In this document: piece by piece, positions 50,940 to 59,925 of the stretch
Numbering within the stretch: position 1 is the stretch's first letter
How the letters are laid out: each line of letters begins with the position of its first letter
DNA from: Psychrobacillus mangrovi
GTDB lineage: Bacteria; Bacillota; Bacilli; Bacillales_A; Planococcaceae
Assembly: GCF_037104765.1 (NCBI RefSeq)
Contig: NZ_JBAWSY010000014.1
Span: 15,535-79,534 of the forward strand
Reading direction: 5' to 3'
Length of the DNA: 64,000 bases
Made by a program: the position numbers and the translations under genes
The notes under the pieces: generated by a model
Seen by the model: only the letters and a program-made list of their open reading frames with translations
Told to the model about the DNA's origin: nothing
Databases searched by the model: none

Positions 50940-51683
50940 TTATTTTATTGGCTCGATTACTAAATATCGATTTGGATCTGTACCTACTGAGTAAGTTTCA
51001 ATATCTACTCGAACAGATAATGCATTATGAATTATTTTTCTTTCAAAAGAAGTCATAGGTTCAAACTCTACTTTGTTACCTGTTCGGACTGCTTTATCCG
51101 CCATTCGTTCTGCCAGCTGTTCTAGTGATTCTTGTCGTTTTTCTCGGTAGTTTCCTACATCCAATTTAATGATAACAAACGAATTAGAGAATTTATTCGC
51201 TACCAGCTGCGCCAAACTTTCAAGTGCATTTAATGTTTGTCCTCGCTTACCAATAAGTAATGCAGCCTTTTTACTGTTTAATTGAAGGTGCACATATTTG
51301 CCATCTTTAGTTTGATTGATTTCTAAATCATCAATTTTCATTTCTTTAACTATTTTATTCATATAGTTAATCGTTTCTTCTATTGCTAAATGATTTGTAC
51401 CTTCTGGAATGTCCACTTCATCCGAAGTACTTGGTGAAATCTCTATTTCATCATTTATTTCTAATGTTTCCTCTACTGGCTGGTACACTTCTTCTTCTAT
51501 TTTTTCTTCATTTATTAGAACAGTTACTTGAACAACTGCAGGTTTTGCTCCAAATCCTAGAAAACCCTTTTTACCTTCATCTAATACTGTAATTGTTACT
51601 TCTTCTTTGGATACACCAAGTTTTTCTATTGCAACAGTTATAGCTTCTTCTTTTGTAGGTGCAGTTTGCGTAATCTGATTCAT
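50940..51683 (-). CDS. jag: RNA-binding protein Jag (KhpB)
   Basis: 247 residues. A Jag-N domain (about 1-55: KEEAITVAIEKLGVSKEEVTI and GFLGFGAKP), an acidic linker (about 60-105), a KH domain (about 130-175 with LIGKRGQTLNALESL) and an R3H domain (about 190-245 with FERKIIHNAL). It binds RNA and affects cell elongation and sporulation. It overlaps yidC by four bases. ATG at 51683. Confidence 0.95.
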   Translation of the reverse strand: MNQITQTAPTKEEAITVAIEKLGVSKEEVTITVLDEGKKGFLGFGAKPAVVQVTVLINEEKIEEEVYQPVEETLEINDEIEISPSTSDEVDIPEGTNHLAIEETINYMNKIVKEMKIDDLEINQTKDGKYVHLQLNSKKAALLIGKRGQTLNALESLAQLVANKFSNSFVIIKLDVGNYREKRQESLEQLAERMADKAVRTGNKVEFEPMTSFERKIIHNALSVRVDIETYSVGTDPNRYLVIEPIK

Positions 51684-52450
51684 TTTTTTGCCCCTCCCGT
51701 TTTGACTGGTTCAGCCTTTGGTTTATTCCAAGGTTTATAAATGAATAAATTTTGAATGATAGAAATAATATTTCCGATAACCCAATACAAGGTTAGTGCT
51801 GCTGGTAGTACAATACCAAATCCGATAATCATAAATGGCATGATATACATCATTATTTTCATTTGAGGATTATCCATTGCCGGACCTGTACGTAGAACGA
51901 TCAATTGCATCAGACCTGCGAGAATTGCTAATATAATACTTGGCTCTGCAAGTGTAAATCCTAAAAAACTACCTAAATTAATTTCAGGGGTATTATTCAT
52001 CCGACTAATTGCGTGATAAAAACCGATTAGAATTGGCATTTGAATAAATATTGGTAAACACCCTGCTGCTGGATTAACTCCTCTTTCTTTAAATAGAGCC
52101 ATCATTTCTTGCTGATATTTTTGTTGAGTTACAGCATCTTTTGAACTGTACTTTTCTTTTAATTTTTGTAATTCAGGTTGAACTTCTTGCATATTTTTAG
52201 AGCTTTTTGTTTGCTTGATCATTAATGGTAGAATTGCTAAACGTATTATAATTGTTACAGCAATAATACCTAAACCATACGTACCCAGAAATTCTTTGAA
52301 GAATGTAATAGCGGAAACTAATGGCCAAACAATATATTCATTCCAAAACCCCTCAGAGCTTGAATAGATTGGCTCATTAAATTCGGAACAACCTGCTAGA
52401 AATACAGTTGTTACTAGCAGCAAAATCAATAGTGATAATCTTTTTTTCAA
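51680..52450 (-). CDS. yidC: Membrane protein insertase YidC (SpoIIIJ-type)
   Basis: 256 residues. A lipoprotein signal with lipobox FLAGC (about 17-21) and about five membrane helices of the YidC/Oxa1 core; the conserved hydrophilic-groove Arg is in TIIIRLAILPLMIKQTKSSK. It inserts and folds membrane proteins, and the SpoIIIJ paralogue is needed in sporulation. It lies between rnpA and jag as in Bacillus. Confidence 0.96.
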   Translation of the reverse strand: MKKRLSLLILLLVTTVFLAGCSEFNEPIYSSSEGFWNEYIVWPLVSAITFFKEFLGTYGLGIIAVTIIIRLAILPLMIKQTKSSKNMQEVQPELQKLKEKYSSKDAVTQQKYQQEMMALFKERGVNPAAGCLPIFIQMPILIGFYHAISRMNNTPEINLGSFLGFTLAEPSIILAILAGLMQLIVLRTGPAMDNPQMKIMMYIMPFMIIGFGIVLPAALTLYWVIGNIISIIQNLFIYKPWNKPKAEPVKTGGAKK

Positions 52451-52519
52451 CCTTCTTCCCCCTAATATTACTTATATATATCTAGTCATTCTATCTTACC
52501 ATTTAACAGAAAGTCTTCA

Positions 52520-52864
52520 CTAGTTTTTCTTCTTTATTACCTTAGCGATTTTTAATACATGTTCAATACTTTTCTTTGTTTCATGAAAATCTAATTTGGC
52601 CGCTGGATTTCTAGCGATGATAATATAATCCATATTTGTATTTACTTCGTCTTTTAGTTCTAAGAAGGTTTGTCTTATATATCTCTTTATGCGATTACGA
52701 GCTACCGCATTCCCAACTTTCTTACTAACAGATAAACCTACACGAAAAAAATCTTCTTCATGCTCTAGGCAATAAACAACAAATTGTCTATTCGCAAAGG
52801 ACTTTCCTTTTTTAAATATGGTTTGAAACTCTTTATTCTTTTTTACTCGTTGTTTCTTATTCAT
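52520..52864 (-). CDS. rnpA: Ribonuclease P protein component
   Basis: 114 residues, basic. Family features are the start MNKKQRVKKNKEFQTIFKKG, the RNR box AVARNRIKRYIRQTF and the C-terminal IIIARNPAA. It assists the RNase P RNA in 5' maturation of tRNAs. It lies after rpmH with an attenuator-like terminator between them. Confidence 0.97.
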   Translation of the reverse strand: MNKKQRVKKNKEFQTIFKKGKSFANRQFVVYCLEHEEDFFRVGLSVSKKVGNAVARNRIKRYIRQTFLELKDEVNTNMDYIIIARNPAAKLDFHETKKSIEHVLKIAKVIKKKN

Positions 52865-52905
52865 CGGTTCACCTGCTCCAACTTATCTTTATAAAAGAAA
52901 AAAAA

Positions 52906-52928
52906 GACCACTGAAATGGTCAGTGATC
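52906..52928 (-). terminator. Terminator/attenuator between rpmH and rnpA
   Basis: Minus-strand stem GATCACTGA ... TTCAGTGGTC followed by eight T, touching the rpmH stop. It would limit rnpA expression relative to rpmH. Confidence 0.7.
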
Positions 52929-53063
52929 TTATGCTGATAATACTTTTCTTCCTTTTGCACGGCGTGCTGCTAATACGCGGCGACCATTTTTAGTACTCAT
53001 ACGTGCGCGGAATCCGTGGTTTTTGCTACGTTTACGGCTATTTGGTTGGAATGTACGTTTCAT
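52929..53063 (-). CDS. rpmH: 50S ribosomal protein L34
   Basis: 44 residues: MKRTFQPNSRKRSKNHGFRA, then RMSTKNGRRVLAARRAKGRK, then VLSA. This is the complete family sequence and too short for an ordinary ORF cutoff. L34 is a small, very basic 23S rRNA-binding protein. It is the first gene leftward of oriC. ATG at 53063 has GGAGGTGTCA upstream. Confidence 0.98.
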   Translation of the reverse strand: MKRTFQPNSRKRSKNHGFRARMSTKNGRRVLAARRAKGRKVLSA

Positions 53064-53565
53064 CTATATGACACCTCCTGAGTGATCATCTTAAAAGTTC
53101 TACTTTAGACAGTCTCCGATATTATATATAAGATTCATGGCATTTGTCAATTCTTTTTTTACTTTCTCCCTCGTTCTAATAAAGCAAGGTTATCCACAAT
53201 TACTTATTTCTTTTCACAAATGGCTGTGCATAAAAAAAATCACGAAAAAATTATCCACAAACCTTATGAACATGTTTTTAACATAATCATGCCTTGTGGA
53301 CAACTTGAATTGTTAATAATCGGACTATTGTGGATAACTCTTAATTCTCTTGTAATCTCCTTATTTTTTTGATACGATATTTGTGTTTTACTTTTCAAAA
53401 CCAAATCAGCATATTATTTTTATCCACAACTGTTAATAATGTGTGGATAAGTTTTTTGCACTTACGTTTATAATAATTATCCACAGTCAGTGGATTTGTG
53501 TATATCTTATTCTTTTTTTATTTTATATACATATTTATTAATCTAAAGAAAAGGAGATTAGATTA
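53064..53565. other. oriC, left part (rpmH-dnaA spacer)
   Basis: 502 bases between divergent rpmH and dnaA. DnaA boxes TTATCCACA are at 53190-53198, 53251-53259, 53420-53428 and 53477-53485, and reversed at 53329-53337 and 53442-53450; a one-mismatch box (TTGTCCACA, reversed) is at 53295-53303. This is the DnaA-binding part of a bipartite Bacillus-type origin. It also contains the rpmH promoter and the dnaA promoter. Confidence 0.93.
53121..53150 (-). promoter_or_regulatory. rpmH promoter
   Basis: TTGACA, 18-bp spacer, TATAAT on the minus strand, about 60 bp before the start codon. Confidence 0.75.
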
Positions 53566-54909
53566 TTGGAACATTTAGAAGAACTATGGGCTAAAGTTCT
53601 CTCTGAAGTAGAAAAAAAGACATCCAAACCTAGTTTTGAGACATGGTTAAAGTCAACCAAGCTACTTTCATATAAAGGAGAAACAGTAACGATAGCTGCT
53701 CCTAATTCATTTGCAAGGGATTGGCTTGAAAATCATTATATTCATCTAATTGCTGGAATATTAACGGAGTTAACCGGTAATGAATTACTTATTTCATTTG
53801 TTGTACCTAAGAATCAAGATTTTGACGACTTTGAAGTTCCTAAACCGAAAGTTACTTCAAATAATGGAGACCAAACTGACTTTTCACCTGGAATGTTAAA
53901 TTCCAAAAATACATTTGATACTTTTGTAATCGGATCTGGTAACCGTTTTGCACATGCTGCATCACTAGCAGTAGCAGAGGCACCGGCAAAAGCATATAAT
54001 CCTCTATTTATATATGGAGGAGTTGGATTAGGAAAAACCCACTTAATGCATGCGATTGGTCATTATGTTCAAGAACACAATCCAAATGCAAAAGTGGTTT
54101 ATTTATCTTCTGAAAAATTTACAAATGAATTTATTAACTCCATTCGAGATAATAAAACGATTGAATTCCGCAACAAATATCGCAATATTGATGTGCTGTT
54201 AATAGATGATATTCAATTCCTTGCAGGAAAAGAATCAACTCAAGAAGAATTTTTCCATACTTTTAATGCTTTACATGAAGAATCAAAACAAATTGTCATT
54301 TCAAGTGATCGACCTCCAAAGGAAATCCCAACACTAGAGGATCGTCTTCGTTCCCGATTTGAATGGGGTTTAATAACCGATATTGCGCCACCTGACCTAG
54401 AAACAAGAATTGCAATTTTACGAAAAAAAGCAAGAGCAGATGGATTAGATATTTCAGACGATGTAATGGCATATATTGCAAATCAAATTGATTCGAATAT
54501 TCGAGAACTTGAAGGGGCACTAATACGAGTAGTGGCTTATTCTTCTCTTATAAATACAGATATTAATATTGAATTAGCAGCAGAGGCACTTAAAAACATA
54601 ATGCCAAATGCTCGTCCACGAATAATTACAATTTTAGATATTCAAAAAGTTGTTGGAGAACATTTTCATATTAGGTTAGAAGATTTTAGTGCTAAAAAAA
54701 GAACTAAATCTATTGCATTCCCTCGACAAGTTGCGATGTATCTTTCTCGAGAGCTGACAGATTTCTCTTTGCCTAAAATTGGAGAAGAATTTGGAGGACG
54801 TGATCACACCACTGTGATTCATGCACATGAGAAAATTGCTCGCATGTTAAAAGATGATGCAAACTTACAAGATGACCTTAAACAAATAAAATCTATTTTG
54901 GGACGATAA
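53566..54909 (+). CDS. dnaA: Chromosomal replication initiator DnaA
   Basis: 447 residues. Domain I (about 1-80) starts LEELWAKVLSEVEKKTSKPS FETWLKS; a variable linker follows; the AAA+ domain has Walker A GGVGLGKTHL (about 149-158) and Walker B VLLIDDIQFLAG; domain IV has the DnaA signature GRDHTTVIHAHEKI (about 415-428). The start is TTG at 53566, preceded by AAAGGAGA, which may keep DnaA levels low. It initiates replication at the flanking boxes. Confidence 0.99.
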   Translation: MEHLEELWAKVLSEVEKKTSKPSFETWLKSTKLLSYKGETVTIAAPNSFARDWLENHYIHLIAGILTELTGNELLISFVVPKNQDFDDFEVPKPKVTSNNGDQTDFSPGMLNSKNTFDTFVIGSGNRFAHAASLAVAEAPAKAYNPLFIYGGVGLGKTHLMHAIGHYVQEHNPNAKVVYLSSEKFTNEFINSIRDNKTIEFRNKYRNIDVLLIDDIQFLAGKESTQEEFFHTFNALHEESKQIVISSDRPPKEIPTLEDRLRSRFEWGLITDIAPPDLETRIAILRKKARADGLDISDDVMAYIANQIDSNIRELEGALIRVVAYSSLINTDINIELAAEALKNIMPNARPRIITILDIQKVVGEHFHIRLEDFSAKKRTKSIAFPRQVAMYLSRELTDFSLPKIGEEFGGRDHTTVIHAHEKIARMLKDDANLQDDLKQIKSILGR

Positions 54910-55081
54910 AACGATTTGTGGATAAGTCCCTAAAATGTTATCCTGTTTAAGCACAACTTATGCACATGTGGATAAGTAGATGTAAGTAGATAAAAATAGA
55001 GTTATCAACAAATCCACAGGCCCTATTACTATATCTATTATTCTTTTAAATAAATAATAATTATATAAGTGAGGTAAAAAA
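54910..55081. other. oriC, right part (dnaA-dnaN spacer with unwinding element)
   Basis: Reversed DnaA boxes are at 54917-54925 and 54967-54975, with TTATCAACA at 55002-55010. TAG-rich trinucleotides follow the second box (GTAGATGTAAGTAGAT), resembling DnaA-trios. An AT-only stretch at about 55036-55070 is the likely site of melting. Confidence 0.88.
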
Positions 55082-56218
55082 ATGAAATTCGATATAACAA
55101 GAGATAGTTTGTTAGAAGGATTAAATAACGTAATGAAAGCAGTAAGTTCTAAAACAACTATTCCAATATTGACTGGACTAAAATTAGAAGTTTTAGATAC
55201 AGGACTTTACATTACAGGAAGTGATTCAGACATCACTATACAAACATTTATACCTGTAGAAAAAAACGGGGAACAAATAATTCGAATTGCAGAAACAGGT
55301 TCAATAGTTTTACAAGCAAGAGTTTTTAATGAAATTGTTCGTAAGCTTCCAACAAATGATGTAGAGATTGAAGTAACAAACCAATTTCAAACACATATAC
55401 GTTCAGGTAAATCTGAATTTAATTTAATTGGATTGGATGCAACTGAATATCCGTTACTTCCACAAATTGAAGAGAATCATCAATTTTTTATCCCATCTGA
55501 TTTATTAAAATCAATCATTAAAGAAACCGTATTTGCTGTATCGACATCTGAAAGTCGTCCTGTACTTACTGGTGTAAACTGGGTAGTAAAAGATGGGGAA
55601 CTTCATTGTGTAGCAACAGATAGTCATCGTCTTGCTAGAAGAAAAACAGCTGTTAAAGACTTACCGAATGAGGAATATACAGTGGTTATTCCAGGTAAAA
55701 GCTTAAATGAATTAAACAAAATTTTAGAAGAAACTTCTTCGGAGGTAGCAATCGTCATTACACAACAACAAATTTTGTTTAAAACAGAAGATGTTTTATT
55801 TTATTCAAGACTTCTAGAAGGAAATTATCCGGATACTTCTAGACTAATACCTAGTGAATATAAAACGACCATAATAGTAAACGGTAAATCATTACTGCAA
55901 GCAATTGATCGTGCTTCTTTACTTGCAAGAGAAGAACGAAACAATGTAGTTCGTTTTACAACGATCGGACAAGGTCTTGTTGAAGTATCGTCCAATTCAC
56001 CGGAAATCGGGAATGTAGAAGAACAAATTCAATCGGAGTCAATTGAGGGAGAAGAATTAAAAATTTCCTTTAGTGCAAAATATATGATGGATGCACTTAA
56101 AGCAATTGATGGCCAAGACATAAAAATTCTATTTTCAGGAGCAATGAGACCATTCGTGTTGAAGTCTGTACATGATGACTCAATCTTGCAACTTATATTA
56201 CCTGTACGAACATATTAA
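55082..56218 (+). CDS. dnaN: DNA polymerase III sliding clamp (beta subunit)
   Basis: 378 residues with the usual three-domain clamp: MKFDITRDSLLEGLNNVMKA at the start, FAVSTSESRPVLTGVNW in the second domain, and the C-terminal LKSVHDDSILQLILPVRTY. The ring tethers polymerase and repair proteins to DNA. It is the second gene after oriC and has its own terminator downstream. ATG at 55082 follows GTGAGG. Confidence 0.99.
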   Translation: MKFDITRDSLLEGLNNVMKAVSSKTTIPILTGLKLEVLDTGLYITGSDSDITIQTFIPVEKNGEQIIRIAETGSIVLQARVFNEIVRKLPTNDVEIEVTNQFQTHIRSGKSEFNLIGLDATEYPLLPQIEENHQFFIPSDLLKSIIKETVFAVSTSESRPVLTGVNWVVKDGELHCVATDSHRLARRKTAVKDLPNEEYTVVIPGKSLNELNKILEETSSEVAIVITQQQILFKTEDVLFYSRLLEGNYPDTSRLIPSEYKTTIIVNGKSLLQAIDRASLLAREERNNVVRFTTIGQGLVEVSSNSPEIGNVEEQIQSESIEGEELKISFSAKYMMDALKAIDGQDIKILFSGAMRPFVLKSVHDDSILQLILPVRTY

Positions 56219-56226
56219 TTTTTAAG

Positions 56227-56254
56227 GATAGTCACTACGGTGACTATCTTTTTT
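56227..56254 (+). terminator. Rho-independent terminator after dnaN
   Basis: GATAGTCAC-tacg-GTGACTATC then TTTTTT. Confidence 0.9.
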
Positions 56255-56317
56255 ACTTATTTTGTTTTTTAGAGTAAAATGAAGGGATAATGAAAATGAG
56301 AAGAGGTTGAATTACTT

Positions 56318-56545
56318 TTGGAAGAGATTCGTTTTGACTCAGAATTTATCACACTTGGTCAATTATTAAAAATGACAGATGCAATAGATTCGGGTGGAAT
56401 GGCTAAGTGGTTTTTAAGCGAAAATATTGTTTATGTAAATGGTGAAGTGGATCAACGAAGAGGACGTAAACTTCGAGATAAAGATATAGTGAATATTCCA
56501 GGAGTAGGAAGATTCCAAATGATTGGACCAGAGAACGGGGATTGA
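56318..56545 (+). CDS. yaaA: S4-domain protein YaaA
   Basis: 75 residues forming one S4 RNA-binding domain: FITLGQLLKMTDAIDSGGMA, then KWFLSENIVYVNGEVDQRRG, then RKLRDKDIV. The start is TTG at 56318 after AGAAGAGG. It is conserved between dnaN and recF in Bacillales and has been implicated in ribosome assembly, but its role is not settled. Only one base separates its stop from the recF start. Confidence 0.93.
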   Translation: MEEIRFDSEFITLGQLLKMTDAIDSGGMAKWFLSENIVYVNGEVDQRRGRKLRDKDIVNIPGVGRFQMIGPENGD

Positions 56546-56546
56546 T

Positions 56547-57662
56547 ATGTACATTGAACGATTAGAATTAAAAAATTACCGTAATTATGATTCAATTCAA
56601 TTGGATTTTTCCTCTAAAATTAATGTCTTTATCGGAGAGAACGCTCAAGGAAAAACAAATTTAATGGAATCTCTTTATGTTTTATCAATGGCTAAGTCTC
56701 ATAGAACAGCTAATGATAAAGAATTGATACGCTGGGAAGCAGACTATGGTAAAATAAAAGGTGACATTCAAAAAAAATATGGTCGTTTACCTTTAGAATT
56801 ATTATTGTCGAAAAAAGGTAAAAAAGCAAAAGTTAACCACCTCGAGCAAACGAAGCTTAGCAATTACATCGGACAGTTGAATGTTGTTATGTTTGCTCCG
56901 GAAGATTTATATTTAGTTAAAGGTAGTCCACAAGTCAGAAGACGATTTCTTGACATGGAAATCGGACAAATTTCCCCTGTTTATTTACATGATTTACTTC
57001 ATTTCCAAAAGGTATTAAAACAACGCAATCATATTTTAAAACAGCATCAAGGGAAATCAATGTTAAATGATGTCATGTTTGATGTATATACAGAACAATA
57101 TATAGATGCAGCTATAAAAGTTATTCAAAAAAGATATCAGTTCATGGATTTATTACAAAAATGGGCTGAACCGATTCATCTTGGTATTTCTAGAGGTTTG
57201 GAAAAGTTGACCGTGTCCTATAAAACAACCTCTGGTATACATGCAGAGTGGTCTGAAAGCGAGATGAAAGAATTTCTAGAAAAGAAATTATTTGAAAGCC
57301 AAAAAAGAGAATTAGATAGAGGCATAACCCTTACAGGTCCTCATCGAGATGATCTTCAATTTTTTGTTAACGACTACGATGTACAAACATATGGATCTCA
57401 AGGACAACAGCGTACAACGGCATTATCGTTGAAGCTTGCAGAAATTGAATTGATAAAACAGGAGGTAGGTGAAGCTCCTGTTTTATTGCTGGATGATGTT
57501 TTATCTGAACTCGATGATTATAGACAGTCACATTTGTTAAATACTATACAAGGTGATGTTCAAACATTTGTTACGACCACAAGTGTGGACGGTCTTACAC
57601 ATGAAACCATTCAACAGGCACAATTGTTTCATGTGGAACAAGGAGCAGTTGTAATAAAATAA
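56547..57662 (+). CDS. recF: Recombination mediator RecF
   Basis: 371 residues. An SMC-like ATPase with Walker A IGENAQGKTNLMES (about 31-44), signature QGQQRTTALSLKLAEIEL and Walker B VLLLDDVLSELD. It helps load RecA at gaps with RecO and RecR. The start is ATG at 56547, one base after yaaA; the frame extends upstream inside yaaA but without a ribosome site. A degenerate parS-like sequence lies in its last codons. Confidence 0.97.
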   Translation: MYIERLELKNYRNYDSIQLDFSSKINVFIGENAQGKTNLMESLYVLSMAKSHRTANDKELIRWEADYGKIKGDIQKKYGRLPLELLLSKKGKKAKVNHLEQTKLSNYIGQLNVVMFAPEDLYLVKGSPQVRRRFLDMEIGQISPVYLHDLLHFQKVLKQRNHILKQHQGKSMLNDVMFDVYTEQYIDAAIKVIQKRYQFMDLLQKWAEPIHLGISRGLEKLTVSYKTTSGIHAEWSESEMKEFLEKKLFESQKRELDRGITLTGPHRDDLQFFVNDYDVQTYGSQGQQRTTALSLKLAEIELIKQEVGEAPVLLLDDVLSELDDYRQSHLLNTIQGDVQTFVTTTSVDGLTHETIQQAQLFHVEQGAVVIK

Positions 57663-57975
57663 TAATCTAAAAACTAAACAGATTGAAGACAAAAGGCAGT
57701 TAGCTAATTGGCTCGTGTCGTTTTCTATTCTCTCAAGATTATTTTTCCTGAGTAAATAGAAAATTATAAGGCAGATTTTATTGGTTTGGGGAAGCGTCCG
57801 CTCGATGCCCGCGGAAAGCTTCGGAAAACTTCGGAAAACCTGTTCTATTCTAAATAAAAATAAGTTCAAGTTTGGTCTACAGTCTGTAAATATTAGTTTT
57901 TAGGATTTTAAATATATTCATAATTTTTTATTCACCATTATTGAAGTAATGAAAGAGTGGGTGAGCAAGTTGGCT
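57663..57975. other. recF-gyrB spacer with repeat remnant
   Basis: About 310 bases. Bacillus genomes carry remB (yaaB, DUF370) here; no such gene is present. Instead there is a GC-rich stretch at 57786-57840 (AAGCGTCCGC, GCCCGCGGAAAGC, CTTCGGAAAA twice) and GTCTACAGTCTG at about 57873-57888, both shared with the composite repeat near 40 kb. Confidence 0.6.
57786..57840. repeat. Truncated copy of the GC-rich composite repeat
   Basis: Contains GAAGCGTCCGC and GCCCGCGGAAAGC with a short internal duplication (CTTCGGAAAA). It resembles parts of blocks 2 and 3 at 39641-39998. Confidence 0.55.
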
Positions 57976-59898
57976 ATGGAAGAAAAAGAATTAGAATCAC
58001 ATTATGATGCTGATCAGATACAAGTGTTAGAAGGACTAGAAGCTGTTAGAAAACGTCCAGGGATGTATATTGGTACAACTAGTTCAAAGGGACTTCACCA
58101 TCTTGTGTGGGAAATCGTTGATAACAGTATTGACGAAGCACTTGCAGGTTATTGTGATCATATTATCGTTACAATAGAAAAAGACAATTGGATACGAGTA
58201 GAAGATAATGGCCGTGGTATACCTGTTGATACGCAAGAAAAAATGGGAAAACCTGCTGTTGAAGTAATCATGACCGTTCTCCATGCTGGAGGTAAATTTG
58301 GCGGTGGAGGTTATAAAGTATCCGGTGGGCTTCATGGTGTTGGTGCTTCTGTTGTAAATGCGTTATCTGAGTTTACAGAAGTATATGTAAAACGAGATGG
58401 AAAGATTCATTGTATTAAATTTGGACGCGGAGATGTAGTTGCACCTTTAGAAGTTATTGGTGAATCCGAAGAAAATGGAACAACAACACGATTTAAAGCA
58501 GACGCTGAAATTTTTACAGAAACAACTGTATATGAATTTGATATTTTAGCTCATCGTGTTCGCGAATTGGCTTATTTGAATCGTGGATTACAAATTACGA
58601 TTGCAGATGAACGAGAAGGTCAAGAAAAGTCCGTTAAATATCATTATGAAGGCGGAATAAAATCATACGTAGAAGATTTAAATAAATCAAAAGAACCTAT
58701 TACAGAGGAAGCAATATTTGTAGAAGGTGAAAAAGATGGAATTTCTATTGAGATTGCTATGCAATACAATGCAGGATATTCATCAAATATTTTATCATTT
58801 GCAAATAATATTAATACGTATGAAGGTGGAACACACGAGTCTGGATTCAAAACAGCCCTTACTCGTATAATAAACGATTACGCTAGAAAAAATGGTTTAT
58901 TAAAAGATGCAGATACCAATTTATCAGGTGACGATGTTCGAGAAGGACTAACAGCAATTGTATCCATTAAGCATCCAGATCCTCAATTCGAGGGACAAAC
59001 GAAAACAAAACTCGGAAACTCAGAAGTGAGTACCATTACAAATAGTTTATTTTCCGAAGGATTTGATCGATTTTTATTAGAAAATCCACAGATTGCTCGA
59101 AAAATAGTGGACAAAGGTTTGATGGCTGCAAGAGCTCGGGTTGCTGCAAAAAAAGCACGTGAATTTACCAGAAGAAAATCAGCTTTAGAAGTTTCTAGTC
59201 TACCTGGAAAATTAGCTGACTGTTCATCTCGTATTCCAGCAGAAAGTGAACTGTACATCGTAGAAGGTGACTCTGCTGGTGGGTCAGCAAAATCAGGACG
59301 AGATCGTCACTTCCAAGCTATTTTGCCATTGCGTGGGAAAATATTAAACGTTGAAAAAGCACGTTTAGATAGAATACTTGGAAATGCTGAAATTCGTGCA
59401 ATGATTACTGCACTGGGCACTGGAATAGGTGGAGAATTCACTTTAGAAAAAGCTCGTTATCACAAAATTATTATTATGACCGATGCTGATGTTGATGGAG
59501 CTCATATTCGAACTTTACTACTTACTTTCTTCTTCCGTTTTATGAGACCATTAATCGAGGCAGGGTATGTATATGCAGCACAACCGCCTTTATATCAAGT
59601 AAAACAAGGGAAACATGTGGAATATTGCTATAATGACGAACAACTAAAAGAAATTTTAGATCGTTTACCTAAAACATCTAAACCAAATATTCAACGATAT
59701 AAAGGTTTGGGTGAAATGGATGCAGACCAACTTTGGGAAACGACAATGGATCCAGATGCTCGTACATTGCTTCAAGTAAACTTAGATAATGCCATGGAGG
59801 CAGATACTATATTTGAACAATTAATGGGTGAGGACGTAGAACCAAGACGTCAATTTATTGAAGAAAATGCTGTGTACGTGAAGAATTTAGATATTTAA
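57976..59898 (+). CDS. gyrB: DNA gyrase subunit B
   Basis: About 640 residues. GHKL ATPase domain (DNSIDEALAG, ILHAGGKFGGGGYKVSGGLHG-type lid), transducer domain, and the TOPRIM motif with EGDSAGGSAKSGRDR and DADVDGAHIRTLLL. With GyrA it introduces negative supercoils. Start choice is uncertain: ATG at 57976 gives the N-terminus MEEKELESHYDADQIQVLEG, closest to Bacillus; TTG at 57970 or the ATG at 57949 are possible. Forms an operon with gyrA 27 bp downstream. Confidence 0.97.
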   Translation: MEEKELESHYDADQIQVLEGLEAVRKRPGMYIGTTSSKGLHHLVWEIVDNSIDEALAGYCDHIIVTIEKDNWIRVEDNGRGIPVDTQEKMGKPAVEVIMTVLHAGGKFGGGGYKVSGGLHGVGASVVNALSEFTEVYVKRDGKIHCIKFGRGDVVAPLEVIGESEENGTTTRFKADAEIFTETTVYEFDILAHRVRELAYLNRGLQITIADEREGQEKSVKYHYEGGIKSYVEDLNKSKEPITEEAIFVEGEKDGISIEIAMQYNAGYSSNILSFANNINTYEGGTHESGFKTALTRIINDYARKNGLLKDADTNLSGDDVREGLTAIVSIKHPDPQFEGQTKTKLGNSEVSTITNSLFSEGFDRFLLENPQIARKIVDKGLMAARARVAAKKAREFTRRKSALEVSSLPGKLADCSSRIPAESELYIVEGDSAGGSAKSGRDRHFQAILPLRGKILNVEKARLDRILGNAEIRAMITALGTGIGGEFTLEKARYHKIIIMTDADVDGAHIRTLLLTFFFRFMRPLIEAGYVYAAQPPLYQVKQGKHVEYCYNDEQLKEILDRLPKTSKPNIQRYKGLGEMDADQLWETTMDPDARTLLQVNLDNAMEADTIFEQLMGEDVEPRRQFIEENAVYVKNLDI

Positions 59899-59925
59899 GT
59901 AAGTGTGTGACTGGAGGTCTTGAGA

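Noticed and set aside
57537..57869. Minus-strand 110-codon frame at the end of recF as a replacement for remB
   Set aside because: It is antisense to recF and the repeat and bears no resemblance to DUF370.
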